Assembly (NCBI GenBank): GCA_963706515.1
Contig: CAVPMW010000002.1
Coordinates: 310,001 to 374,000 of the forward strand
DNA length: 64,000 bases
Direction: 5' to 3'
From: CAVPMW01 sp963706515
Lineage (GTDB): Bacteria; Chloroflexota; Anaerolineae; Anaerolineales; UBA4823
Position 1 is the first letter of the stretch. Each line of letters begins with the position of its first letter. The notes below the pieces were generated by a model, which was not told where the DNA came from, did not search any database, and saw nothing but the letters and a program-made list of their open reading frames with translations. A program made the position numbers and the translations under genes. This document shows, piece after piece, positions 36,744 through 45,922 of this stretch.

Positions 36744-37130
36744 ATGCCTGTCCGGGGAATTCGGGGTGCAATTACTGCTGGCGCTGATACTGCCGACGGA
36801 ATCTTTACTGCCACACGCGTCCTGCTCCTGGCAATTCTTGAAAATAACCCGGGTCTCAGTGCCCTGGATATTGCTAGCGTGATTTTTACGACCACCGATG
36901 ACCTGACAGCTGCTTATCCAGCCCAGGCAGCCCGCCAGATCGGCTGGGAAGCTGTGCCGCTGATGTGCGCCAGGGAGATACCGGTGCCCGGCAGCCTGCC
37001 ACGCTGTATCCGGGTTCTCATCCATTGGAATACAAACCTGCCCCAGGCTTCTATCCGTCACGTTTATCTCGGCGAAGCGTCTCAGCTGCGACCTGATATG
37101 CCCCCAGCCGCTAAAAAGACCGGGCATTAA
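36744..37130 (+). CDS. aroH: Chorismate mutase, AroH type
   Basis: Converts chorismate to prephenate, the branch to Phe and Tyr. The 128 residues are the trimeric AroH fold rather than the helical AroQ type: VRGIRGAITAGADT at the N-terminus, SVIFTTTDDL, PLMCAREIPVPGSLPRCIRVL with the active-site Cys-Ala-Arg, and HVYLGEA. GGAG upstream supports ATG 36744; the frame also opens at a TTG 15 bp earlier. First structural gene of the operon, right behind the attenuator. Confidence 0.95.
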   Translation: MPVRGIRGAITAGADTADGIFTATRVLLLAILENNPGLSALDIASVIFTTTDDLTAAYPAQAARQIGWEAVPLMCAREIPVPGSLPRCIRVLIHWNTNLPQASIRHVYLGEASQLRPDMPPAAKKTGH

Positions 37131-37178
37131 AACCAGCTCAGTTGACTTGTTGATTTATTTACCAGGAGGGACCCAGCA

Positions 37179-38267
37179 ATGATGATTATTATGCGTACCG
37201 ATGCGACCCAAGAACAGATCGATCTTGTGGTCAAGCAAGTTGAGGTGAATGGTCTGCGCGTTCACCTCTCCACTGGAACAGAACGGACCGTCATCGGCGC
37301 GATCGGCGACGGCCGGCCGGTCCTGCGAGACCAGTTCATGTTCCTCCCCGGTGTAGACCGGGTTGTACCCATCTCGCGTCCGTTCAAATTAGCGTCGCGC
37401 GAGTTTATCCCGGAAAGCTCAGTTTTCCGCATCGATGGAGTGACTGTAGGCGGGGAAGAGCTGGTGCTGGTCGCCGGTCCTTGCTCGGTTGAATCGCGCA
37501 ACCAGCTCCTGGAAACCGCCTTTGCAGTGAAAGAAGCCGGCGCCAATGCGCTGCGCGGCGGCGCGTATAAGCCCCGCACTTCTCCTTACTCCTTCCAGGG
37601 ATTGGGTGAAGAAGGTCTCGAGCTTCTGGCTGAAGCTCGCCAGCTCACCGGTCTGCCGGTTATCACGGAAGTGATGTCCCCCGAGCAGATCCCCCTGGTG
37701 ACTCGTTACGCTGACGTGTTGCAGATTGGGGCGCGCAATATGCAGAACTATACACTTTTGCACGCTGCAGGTGAAAGCCAGTACCCGGTATTGCTCAAGC
37801 GCGGTATGATGGCGACCGTCGAGGAATTACTCATGGCGGCTGAATATATCCTTTCCCACGGGAACCGCAGGGTAATCTTGTGCGAACGAGGCATCCGTAC
37901 TTTCGAGACTGCCACCCGCAACACGACTGATATTAATGCGATTCCAGTGCTGAAATCACTCACGCATCTGCCAGTGATTTTGGATCCAAGCCACAGCACC
38001 GGGAACTGGCAGTATGTAACCGCGATCGCCCGGGCAGGGGTTGCCGCCGGCGCAGATGGCTTGATCGTAGAGGTCCATCCTGACCCAGCCAGCGCTCTTT
38101 CGGATGGAGGCCAGTCCTTGAAGCCAGAACGGTTTGCAGACCTGGTCTGCCAGGCAAAAGCGATCGCCGAGGCTGTCGGTCGAACGATTCCACCTGCTCC
38201 GACCCCTGGCTGCAGCCACGAGCTCATTCCATCCTGGTCGGTTGAGGGGTCGGAGAAAGATGCCTGA
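37179..38267 (+). CDS. aroF: 3-deoxy-7-phosphoheptulonate synthase, type I-beta
   Basis: Joins PEP and erythrose 4-phosphate to start the shikimate pathway. The N-terminal 90 residues are the ferredoxin-like regulatory domain (IIMRTDATQEQIDLVVKQVE) of Thermotoga-type DAHP synthases, followed by the barrel with VAGPCSVES, LRGGAYKPRTSPYSFQG, QIGARNMQNY, LLKRGM and DPSHSTG. Such enzymes are feedback-inhibited by Tyr and Phe, a second control layer beside the attenuator. AGGAGG precedes the ATG. It overlaps tyrA by 8 bp. Confidence 0.96.
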   Translation: MMIIMRTDATQEQIDLVVKQVEVNGLRVHLSTGTERTVIGAIGDGRPVLRDQFMFLPGVDRVVPISRPFKLASREFIPESSVFRIDGVTVGGEELVLVAGPCSVESRNQLLETAFAVKEAGANALRGGAYKPRTSPYSFQGLGEEGLELLAEARQLTGLPVITEVMSPEQIPLVTRYADVLQIGARNMQNYTLLHAAGESQYPVLLKRGMMATVEELLMAAEYILSHGNRRVILCERGIRTFETATRNTTDINAIPVLKSLTHLPVILDPSHSTGNWQYVTAIARAGVAAGADGLIVEVHPDPASALSDGGQSLKPERFADLVCQAKAIAEAVGRTIPPAPTPGCSHELIPSWSVEGSEKDA

Positions 38268-39162
38268 TCTTGGATTAGCTAATCCCGGATTAGCTAATCC
38301 AAGATTAGCTAACCAGCGTGTGGTCATCGTCGGCCTTGGGTTGATGGGCGGATCGCTGGCGTGGGTGCTGCAAGGAAAATGCAGGCTCCTGCTGGGTATC
38401 GACAGGGATTCCGCAACAGCGGCAGCCGCACAACAATCGGGTATTTTTTCTCGGGTCAGCACCCAGGCGAGTGAATTGCTTCCCGAAGCCGATCTGGTGA
38501 TTTTGGCAACTCCGGTGGCAGCCATTATTCAAATACTTTCCGAGCTTCCCGCGCTCCATCCGTCCAATGCGGTCGTTTTCGACCTTGGCTCGACCAAAGC
38601 CGGCATACTTGAAGAGATGTATAAGCTGCCTGAGCGTTTCGATCCGGTTGGCGGTCACCCGATGTGCGGGAAGGAAACATCTTCATTCGCTGAAGCCGAC
38701 CCAGGCATCTACCGGAATGCACGCTTCGCATTAGTCCCCCTTGCACGGACTTCCAATTCAGCGCGCGTGCTCGTCGAGGAAGTCGTCTCTGCCGCAGGTT
38801 CGCTGCCCTTATGGCTGGATGCAGCTGCTCACGACCTTTGGACAGCCTGTACTAGTCACTTACCCTACCTTGTAGCAAATTCTTTGGCAGGGGTTACACC
38901 CCTAGAGTTTGCAGCCCTGGTAGGCAGCGGGTTTCGGGATACAACCCGCCTTGCCAGCGCAAACCTGGAAGTGATGCTGGATATTTTGCTCAGCAACCGG
39001 ATCAATATTTTGGTCGCGGGAAGAGAATACCAGCAGCGATTCAGCAGCCTCCTCGCCGCGCTGGAATTGCAAGACCGCAGCCTGCTTGCGGATTTGCTCA
39101 GCCAGGGAGCTGATCAGCGCCGCAGGCTGCTGGATCAGCGGGATTTGAGCGTCGTTCCATGA
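38260..39162 (+). CDS. tyrA: Prephenate dehydrogenase
   Basis: NAD(P)-dependent oxidative decarboxylation of prephenate to 4-hydroxyphenylpyruvate for Tyr synthesis. The Rossmann motif is VVIVGLGLMGGSLAW, followed by VILATPV, DLGSTKAGI and VGGHPMCGKE with the conserved catalytic His region. The ATG at 38260 overlaps the aroF stop. The first 17 residues (LGLANPGLANPRLANQ) come from a DNA inverted repeat and precede the usual family start, so a later start is possible. No ACT domain. The stop overlaps aroA by ATGA. Confidence 0.93.
   Translation: MPDLGLANPGLANPRLANQRVVIVGLGLMGGSLAWVLQGKCRLLLGIDRDSATAAAAQQSGIFSRVSTQASELLPEADLVILATPVAAIIQILSELPALHPSNAVVFDLGSTKAGILEEMYKLPERFDPVGGHPMCGKETSSFAEADPGIYRNARFALVPLARTSNSARVLVEEVVSAAGSLPLWLDAAAHDLWTACTSHLPYLVANSLAGVTPLEFAALVGSGFRDTTRLASANLEVMLDILLSNRINILVAGREYQQRFSSLLAALELQDRSLLADLLSQGADQRRRLLDQRDLSVVP
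38269..38303 (+). repeat. 15-bp perfect inverted repeat at the tyrA start
   Basis: CTTGGATTAGCTAAT (38269-38283) and ATTAGCTAATCCAAG (38289-38303) pair around CCCGG, and a third GATTAGCTAA copy follows at about 38303. It lies inside the operon at the aroF-tyrA junction, just after the tyrA ATG, where an RNA hairpin could hinder or adjust tyrA translation. Confidence 0.7.
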
Positions 39163-40511
39163 TCCTGAAGACCCATCCCGGACAGCCGCTTCGGGGAACG
39201 ATAAAAGTACCCGGAGATAAATCATTATCCCACCGGGCAGCCTTGCTGGCAGCCATGGCTGAAGGGTACAGCATCATTGATAATTTTCTCGTTGCAGGGG
39301 TCACCCAGGCAATGTTGAATGGGCTTACGGCGTGCGGCATCCTAAACCAGCTTGAGGGAGATAGGCTCACTATCCAAGGGCAAGGCATTTCCGGATTTAA
39401 TCCTCCTTCCGCCGAGCTAAATTGCGGAAATTCTGCGACGACCATCCGGCTGCTTGCCGGCGCGTTAGCGGCGGAAGGCATTCCAGCGATTCTGGACGGA
39501 TCAGCCGGCCTGCGCCGCAGGCCGATGGACCGTATCGTTGCGCCATTGCAAGAGATGGGCGTGCCCATCCATGCCAGCGCTGGTGGCACGGCTCCATTGG
39601 AATTATCCGCGCGTCCAGCGGATAAGAAGTTAAAGGGGATCACTTACCGCCTTCCCGTTTCCAGTGCGCAGGTAAAATCCTGCCTGCTGCTGGCTGCCTT
39701 AGCCGCGGATGCTCCAACAACCCTGGTCGAGCCCGAAGCCTCGCGCGATCACACCGAGCGAATGCTTACCGGCATGGGTGTGCGGGTGGAGGATCTCCCG
39801 GATATGGGCTATGCTGTTCACTCCGAAGGTAAGGAACACATGGTTCGCCTGTTTCCACCTGAGCCGAGGCGCCTGACCCCGCTGGATATATACCTGCCGG
39901 GAGACCTGTCTGCAGCAGCATTTCTGATCGTCGCCGCTCTGATAGTGCCTGGCTCGGACATCACCATCGAGAATGTCGGCTTGAACCCGACCCGCACCGG
40001 TCTGTTGGATGTTCTCGCCGCTATGGGTGCCAATTTGACGATCTTCGAGCAGGGCATGGCGGGCAATGAGCCTTTTGGCAGTGTTACTGCCCGCTACAGT
40101 GAGCTGGTTGGAATGGAGATACCCCACTCCCAGGTTGTGCGCATGATCGATGAGTTCCCGACATTTGCGGTCGCTGCCTCACTTGCGGATGGCATTACCA
40201 CGGTCCATGGAGCCGGCGAGCTGCGCCACAAAGAATCCGACCGGATCGCGAGCCTGACCGCGCTCAGCCGCCTGGGTGCAGGGATCGCTGAAACCTCAGA
40301 TGGTTTTTCTATCCAGGGAACGAAACGCCTTACGGGCGGCAGCTTCCCTCCGAGTGGAGACCACCGCATGAGCATGGCATTCGCTGTCGCCGGATTGGCT
40401 GCTCAAACCCCGGTGGAGCTGGCTGGAGCTGAGATTATCGCAGAATCGTACCCGGGATTCGTGGATGCCCTCCGCCAGCTCGGTGCAGATTTGGAGATGC
40501 TGCCAGGCTAA
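39159..40511 (+). CDS. aroA: 3-phosphoshikimate 1-carboxyvinyltransferase (EPSP synthase), class II-like
   Basis: Transfers enolpyruvate from PEP to shikimate 3-phosphate. The 450 residues have PGDKSLSHRA, NCGNSATTIRLLAG, GLRRRPMDR, SSAQVKSCLLLA, LNPTRTGLL and GELRHKESDR. Ala93 stands where class I enzymes have the glyphosate-contact Gly96. The set RDHTE, GDKS, SAQVK and NPTR matches the class II motif pattern, so low glyphosate sensitivity is expected. The start overlaps the tyrA stop as ATGA. Confidence 0.95.
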   Translation: MILKTHPGQPLRGTIKVPGDKSLSHRAALLAAMAEGYSIIDNFLVAGVTQAMLNGLTACGILNQLEGDRLTIQGQGISGFNPPSAELNCGNSATTIRLLAGALAAEGIPAILDGSAGLRRRPMDRIVAPLQEMGVPIHASAGGTAPLELSARPADKKLKGITYRLPVSSAQVKSCLLLAALAADAPTTLVEPEASRDHTERMLTGMGVRVEDLPDMGYAVHSEGKEHMVRLFPPEPRRLTPLDIYLPGDLSAAAFLIVAALIVPGSDITIENVGLNPTRTGLLDVLAAMGANLTIFEQGMAGNEPFGSVTARYSELVGMEIPHSQVVRMIDEFPTFAVAASLADGITTVHGAGELRHKESDRIASLTALSRLGAGIAETSDGFSIQGTKRLTGGSFPPSGDHRMSMAFAVAGLAAQTPVELAGAEIIAESYPGFVDALRQLGADLEMLPG

Positions 40512-40516
40512 GCCTT

Positions 40517-41410
40517 ATGACCAGAAACTACCGGTTCGGCATCCTCGGCTGGCCATTGGAGCAGAGCCTCTCGCCGTTGATTCACCAGGCAGCCCTTGCT
40601 GACTGTGGGTTGTCTGGTGAATACAACCTTTATCCGGTGCAAGCCGACCCGCTGGACACAGCCGCCATCGGCAATCTCCTGGCTGAGGTGCGTTCTGGCA
40701 AGCTGGATGGGTTAAATGTGACGATCCCGTTCAAACAAACCGTCCTCGATTATCTCGACGAGCTTTCTCCAACTGCAAGGGCAATCGGTGCGGTGAACAC
40801 GATTTATCAGCGAAACGGCCTGCTCCTGGGCGATAATACCGACGCACCGGGCTTCCTCCAGGATTTGCGGAATTTGGGTTGGTTTGACGAGCTGAGTGCG
40901 CGCAGCTCCGTCCTGGTTCTAGGCGCAGGGGGTGCAGCGCGGGCAATTGTCTATGCTTTACTGCAGCCTGGATGCAAACTGGCTGTGGCCTCCCGCCGGC
41001 AAGGACAGGCGGAAGACCTGATCCGGAGTATTCTCCAGCAATTTCAGCCTGCTGTTCCGGGCGCGTTACAGGCATGTACTTTACAAAAAGGATTTCTGTC
41101 CGAAATGCCCCAGCCGGACCTGGTGGTGAACACTACCCCAGCCGGAATGATCCCCGGCGTCCAGCAGTCTCCCTGGCCAATAGGCGAGCCGTTTCCAGCA
41201 AACGCCCGGGTGTATGACCTGATCTATAAGCCGTCGACAACCCTTTTCATGGAACAGGCCAGGGGATCGGGCCTGGCAACTGCTAACGGCTTGGGAATGC
41301 TCGTCGAGCAAGCGCTTCTAAGTTTTGAATGTTGGACAGGAACCCGGCCGGATAAAGAAGCGATTTTCTTCGCGTTAGCTAAATCTGACAGAAAAGAGGT
41401 AGACATTTGA
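40517..41410 (+). CDS. aroE: Shikimate dehydrogenase
   Basis: NADP-dependent reduction of 3-dehydroshikimate. The N-terminal substrate domain has FGILGWPLEQSLSPLIH (Ser-x-Ser is the shikimate-binding element), LNVTIPFKQ with the catalytic Lys, AIGAVNTI and LGDNTDAPGF; the nucleotide domain has VLVLGAGGAARAI. 297 residues, standard. It starts 5 bp after aroA and overlaps the next gene by 4 bp. Confidence 0.95.
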   Translation: MTRNYRFGILGWPLEQSLSPLIHQAALADCGLSGEYNLYPVQADPLDTAAIGNLLAEVRSGKLDGLNVTIPFKQTVLDYLDELSPTARAIGAVNTIYQRNGLLLGDNTDAPGFLQDLRNLGWFDELSARSSVLVLGAGGAARAIVYALLQPGCKLAVASRRQGQAEDLIRSILQQFQPAVPGALQACTLQKGFLSEMPQPDLVVNTTPAGMIPGVQQSPWPIGEPFPANARVYDLIYKPSTTLFMEQARGSGLATANGLGMLVEQALLSFECWTGTRPDKEAIFFALAKSDRKEVDI

Positions 41411-42589
41411 TCCCTCCATCGCAGCGCATGCAAAGGATGCAAGTCCATTTTTTTGCTTCCATCGAGACACGCGTTCAAGAACTGGTTTCCCAAGGATGCG
41501 ATGTAGTCCGTCTGGACATTGGTTCTCCCGACATGCCCCCCCACCCACTCATTATCCAGGCATTGCAAGCCTCGGTGGAAAAAGCAAACAAACATGGCTA
41601 CCAGCCGCACAGCGGTCCCCGCGCGTTGCGCGAAGCCTGGGTGGAGATGTATCGCAAGATATACGGTGTGCAGCTGGATCCGGACCGCGAGCTCGTCCCC
41701 TTGATTGGCTCCAAAGAGGGCATTTTCAACCTGATGATGGCGCTGGTGAACCCGGGCGACGTTGTGCTCATCCCCGACCCCGGATACATCACCTACACCC
41801 GCGGAGTGCAGTTTGCGGGTGGCGAGCCATATTACCTCCCATTGGAAAAGGACTCCGGCTATTTACCCGACCTGGAAAGTGTCCCTCAGGAAGTTCTGCG
41901 CCGGTCACGCGTGCTTTGGTTGAACTATCCCAATAACCCCACCGCGGCGATCGCGCCTGAGAAGTTCTTCGAGCGGGCCGTTGAATTTGCCCGCCTAAAC
42001 CATCTATTGATCTGCCACGATGCTGCCTACACCCAGGTGACATTTGATGGTTATCGCGCTCCCAGTCTGTTATCCGTGCCTGGTGCGCAGGAAGTGGCAG
42101 TCGAATTCAATACCCTATCGAAATCGCACAACATGGCTGGCTGGCGAGTTGCAGCCGCCCTGGGCAATTCGTCGGCTGTGAAGACCTTGCTGACTTTGAA
42201 GACAAACCTGGACAGCAGCCATTTTTTGCCGGTTATGGAGGCAGCCACCGTCGCCATGTCCGGCGACCAATCCTGGCTGCTCAGCAGGAATCTGGAGTAT
42301 CAGCAGCGCAGGGACCTGGTTTATCAAGGTCTCGTCAGGTGTGGGCTTGAGGTTGAGCTGCCACAGGCGTCGCTATACCTCTGGGCGCACGTTCCGCCAG
42401 GTTTGAGCTCTGAGGAGTTTTCGAAGGGGCTTTTAGAGAATGCCCTGGTGAGTGTGACGCCGGGCACGGTGTTTGGAGCGTCATGGGGAGGGATATTTCC
42501 GGATATCCATCACAGCTCCCTTGGAGCGCCTGGAGCTGGCAATGGGACGCCTGGAGAGGTGGGTGAAAGATGGGCTTGCGGTTTCTTAG
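41407..42589 (+). CDS. Class I/II aminotransferase of the aromatic operon (frameshifted near its end)
   Basis: PLP-dependent fold type I aminotransferase resembling the LL-diaminopimelate/aspartate group: DIGSPDMPPHP, GSKEGIFNLMMALVNPGD, YPNNPTAA, HDAAY and the PLP Lys in NTLSKSHNMAGWRV. In this operon it most likely transaminates phenylpyruvate and 4-hydroxyphenylpyruvate, the last step to Phe and Tyr. Near 42488 the frame shifts; the shifted frame gives GYFRISITAPLERLELAMG and a proper end at 42589, whereas the unshifted frame runs on to 42618 with unrelated text. It overlaps aroC by 20 bp. Confidence 0.85.
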
Positions 42590-43743
42590 TGCGGGTGAAT
42601 CACACGGCCCGCTGTTGACCGGCATACTGGAAGGGTTGCCTGCTGGATTGACATGTAAATGAAGAATATATCTCCGTAGAGCTTGCCAGGCGCCAGAGCG
42701 GAACCGGCGCAGGCGCTCGGATGAAGATCGAAAGAGATTCTGCCAGGTTTACCGCGGGGATCATGGAAGGATTGACCACCGGAGCCCCGGTCGCCTTTAC
42801 GATTGAGAACCTGGATCACGAAAAATGGCGCGGCCGCTCGATCGAGCCGTTCACGGTCCCCCGCCCCGGTCATGTCGACCTGGCAGCCGCGCTTAAATAC
42901 CGTTATACCGACCTGCGACCTGGGTTGGAGCGCGCCTCCGCTCGCGAGACAGCCGTGCGCGTGGTGGTCGGAGGGCTGTGCAAGCTCCTCCTGGCAGAAT
43001 TCGGCATCCGGGTTGGGGGCTACGTTATCTCGATCGGCAGCATTGAAGCTGATCTCGAGAATATTCCATTCGAGCAGCGCATTGAAGGAGCTCTTACCAG
43101 CCCGGTTGCCTGCCCGCTCGAGCCAGCCAGCCAGTCCATGGAATCACTCATCAAAGAGGTCATGCAAGCCAGGGATACCCTGGGAGGTGTCATCGAAGTC
43201 GTGGCTTTAGGATTGCCGGTTGGGTTGGGCTCGCACGTCCATTGGGACCGGCGTCTGGAAGCTCGTTTAGGTGCGGCGGTGTTGAGCATCCAGGCCATAC
43301 GCGGGGTTGAGATCGGACCAGCATTTGAGAATGCCCATCTGCGCGGCACTCAGGCGCAGGACGAGATTTACCTCAACCGCGGCGTTCTCTACCGTAAATC
43401 TACCCGCTCTGGAGGCCTGGAAGGCGGCATAACGATCGGCAGCCCCCTGGTGATCCGGGCAGCCATGAAGCCGATTGCGACTACCTTGAAACCGCAAGAC
43501 AGCGTGGATCTGTTGGCTGGTGCGGAGGTCGAGACGCATTACGAGCGGTCCGATTTCTGCCCGGTGCCGCGCGCAGTGCCGATTGTCGAGGCGATGGTGG
43601 CGTTCATCCTGGCAGATGCACTGCTGGAGAAGATCGGCGGAGATTCGCTCGCCGAGATGCTCCCCCGGTTCAGCAGCCTGAACAGCGCAAGCCTGGACTC
43701 TTTATCGATCGACGGGCAGGCTCACCTCTGGTGGCCTGAATAG
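42570..43743 (+). CDS. aroC: Chorismate synthase (frameshifted near its start)
   Basis: FMN-dependent trans-elimination of phosphate from EPSP to chorismate. ATG 42570 begins LRFLSAGESHGPLLTGILEG, the family start. Near 42655 the frame changes and continues VNEEYISVELARRQSGTGAG. Later signatures are clear: RPGHVDLAAALKY, RASARETA, SGGLEGGITIG and RSDFCPVPRAVPIVEAM. One lost or gained base accounts for the break; all downstream sequence is intact, so an error is likely. It starts inside the aminotransferase gene. Confidence 0.9.
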
Positions 43744-43764
43744 ACTAGCCATGGTGCCTTAGGC

Positions 43765-45321
43765 ATGTTGCCTTCTGAGATTATCTTTATCTACGGTCCG
43801 CCTGGCGCGGGGAAAAGCTCGACCGGCTTAATCCTGGCAGAGGCACTGGGTCTGGCGTTTCATGACCTGGATCAGGAGATCGAACAGGCAGCAGGTAAAT
43901 CAATTCCGGACCTCTTTGCGAGTAAAGGTGAAGCAGGTTTTCGCGAGCTCGAGAAAAAGAGGCTGGACGATCTGCTGCGTATGGGTCCCGCGGTCATTGC
44001 CCTGGGCGGTGGCGCCTTGCTCGACCCGCAAGCCCGCGCGCAGGTTGAGGGGACAGGGCGAGTGGTCTGCCTGGGTGCTGCGCTTCCCACCCTGCTGGAG
44101 CGTTTGCGCAGCGAACCAGGGTCCCGCCCGCTGATCGCGGCTGGTGAAGATCAGCTGGCGGCGCTCCTTGAAAACCGTCGGGCGCATTACGCTTCTTTCC
44201 CTGTTCAAATTTTCACCGATAATTTATCGCCGCAGCAGGTCGCGGCTGAGGTTCAGCTCCGGCTGGGTCGTTTGCGCGTGAGCGGGATGGGCGAAAGCTA
44301 CGATGTTTTAATCGAAGCGAGTGGCTTTAAGCATATCGCAGCCTGGCTGCAGTGTAGAGGGCTGCACGGCCCCCTTGCAGTCGTATGCGATGAGAATGTC
44401 GCCGCGCTCTACGGTGAGGGCTCCCTGGCTCACTTCAAGGACGGAGGTTTCAGTGCAGAGTTAATCGTATTACCGCCTGGCGAGGCTGCGAAGGAGATTG
44501 GAACGGTTGCCAGGCTGTGGGCGCAGTTCCTGGAGCTGGGGCTGGAGCGGCGCAGCACCGTGATCGCTCTAGGCGGTGGTGTAATCAGCGACCTCGCCGG
44601 TTTCGCCGCGGCAACCTTTATGCGCGGCGTCCCATGGATGATCGTGCCAACCTCTCTGCTTGGTATGGTTGACGCCAGCCTGGGAGGCAAAACCGGCATC
44701 GATCTTCCTGCAGGTAAGAATCTGGCTGGAGCCTTCTACCCGCCGCGGCTGGTTCTCGTCGATCCAGTGTTTCTGGATACACTTCCGTTGCCGGAAATGC
44801 GCTGCGGTATGGCAGAAGTCGTCAAGGCAGGTGTTATTGCGGATGCGGAATTATTTGCCTTGTGTGCGCACGGCTGGGAGGCAGTCCTGGAGCAGCGGCT
44901 GGAAATCATTCGCAGGGCGATCGCAGTAAAGGTCGAGGTGATCAAAGCTGACCCATTTGAAGGCGGCCTGCGCGAGGTGCTAAATTTCGGGCATACCGTC
45001 GGTCACGCGGTCGAGAAATCGGCTGCGTACCGGATGAGCCACGGAGAGGCCGTCGCAATCGGGATGGTCCTCGAAACCCGCCTGGCTGAAATGCTCGCTC
45101 TGGCTGAGCCGGGCCTCGCTGCACAAATTGGTTCGGTGCTGGAAACCATAGGGTTGCCCATTCGGGTGCCCTCCAGCCTTTCCCCAGAGAGTATCATGCG
45201 GGCAATGGGCAGCGATAAAAAAAGGCAGGCTGGGAAATATCGTTTTTCCCTGCCGGTGAGAGTTGGCAAGGTGCTGACCGGAGTTGAGGTCGCGGAGGAG
45301 ATGCTGTGGTCGCTGTTTTAA
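43765..45321 (+). CDS. aroKB: Shikimate kinase / 3-dehydroquinate synthase fusion
   Basis: A 518-residue two-domain protein. Residues 1-170 are shikimate kinase: P-loop GPPGAGKS at 11-18, HDLDQEIE, the shikimate-binding RELEKKR and ALGGGALL, and SRPLI in the lid. Residues from about 175 are AroB: RSTVIALGGGVISDLAGFAA, PTSLLGMVDASLGGKTGID, CGMAEVVKAG and LNFGHTVGHAVE with the zinc ligands. It couples two non-consecutive pathway steps (DAHP to dehydroquinate, shikimate to shikimate-3-phosphate) in one chain. It starts 21 bp after aroC and overlaps aroQ by 16 bp. Confidence 0.95.
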   Translation: MLPSEIIFIYGPPGAGKSSTGLILAEALGLAFHDLDQEIEQAAGKSIPDLFASKGEAGFRELEKKRLDDLLRMGPAVIALGGGALLDPQARAQVEGTGRVVCLGAALPTLLERLRSEPGSRPLIAAGEDQLAALLENRRAHYASFPVQIFTDNLSPQQVAAEVQLRLGRLRVSGMGESYDVLIEASGFKHIAAWLQCRGLHGPLAVVCDENVAALYGEGSLAHFKDGGFSAELIVLPPGEAAKEIGTVARLWAQFLELGLERRSTVIALGGGVISDLAGFAAATFMRGVPWMIVPTSLLGMVDASLGGKTGIDLPAGKNLAGAFYPPRLVLVDPVFLDTLPLPEMRCGMAEVVKAGVIADAELFALCAHGWEAVLEQRLEIIRRAIAVKVEVIKADPFEGGLREVLNFGHTVGHAVEKSAAYRMSHGEAVAIGMVLETRLAEMLALAEPGLAAQIGSVLETIGLPIRVPSSLSPESIMRAMGSDKKRQAGKYRFSLPVRVGKVLTGVEVAEEMLWSLF

Positions 45322-45743
45322 TCTTACATGGTCCAAATTTAAATCTGACCGGTAAACGGGAGCCTGAGATCTACGGCAGGATTACCCTGGACGAGATCGA
45401 TGCGAGCCTGGTCGAGCTGGGTACCCAGTCCGGCGTGGAAGTCCGCACGCTGCAATCTAACAGCGAGGGCGTTCTGATTGATGCCCTGCACGATGCGATG
45501 AGCTGGGCCGATGGAGTGCTGATCAACCCCGGTGGATATACCCACAGCTCGGTCGCCCTGCGCGATGCAATCACTGCAATCGGCATCCCGGTGATCGAAG
45601 TTCATCTCTCCAATATTTTTTCAAGAGAAGAGTTCCGCCAGAAGTCGGTCACCCTCCCGGCTTGCGTCGGGTTGGTCGCCGGGTTCGGTAAGAAGTCGTA
45701 CGAGTTGGCGTTTTTGGCTTTATTAGGATTGTTTGGAATGTGA
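45306..45743 (+). CDS. aroQ: 3-dehydroquinate dehydratase, type II
   Basis: Dodecameric type II dehydroquinase converting 3-dehydroquinate to 3-dehydroshikimate. The 145 residues have the signature LILHGPNLNLTGKREPEIYG with the catalytic Tyr, LQSNSEGVLID, INPGGYTHSSVALRDAI and VEVHLSNIFSREEFR with the active-site His. GTG at 45306 overlaps the end of aroKB. Last gene of the operon, which thus covers all seven shikimate steps. Confidence 0.96.
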   Translation: MVAVLILHGPNLNLTGKREPEIYGRITLDEIDASLVELGTQSGVEVRTLQSNSEGVLIDALHDAMSWADGVLINPGGYTHSSVALRDAITAIGIPVIEVHLSNIFSREEFRQKSVTLPACVGLVAGFGKKSYELAFLALLGLFGM

Positions 45744-45824
45744 TGGTGGTTATTATATACTTTGGGGTTTATGGCTATGCGCAATAATTGATTTTGACGA
45801 AAACTATTCACCAATACCTAGCAA

Positions 45825-45856
45825 GCAGCACGGCAGGCATTTCCCTGCCGTGCTGC
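45825..45856. terminator. Hairpin between aroQ and the convergent M24 gene
   Basis: A perfect 13-bp stem GCAGCACGGCAGG/CCTGCCGTGCTGC with loop CATTTC. There is no U-run on either side, so it may be a factor-assisted or transcript-stabilising hairpin rather than a classical intrinsic terminator. Confidence 0.6.
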
Positions 45857-45922
45857 ACTATCACCGAGCTCAGAGCGGCCAGTTGGCTTATTCCGCGCTG
45901 GCTGCTCATCTGGGCTTGCCGC

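Noticed and set aside
36543..37127. 194-residue minus-strand frame opposite the aro leader and aroH
   Set aside because: It has no recognisable motif and covers the attenuator and chorismate mutase, which are well supported on the plus strand.
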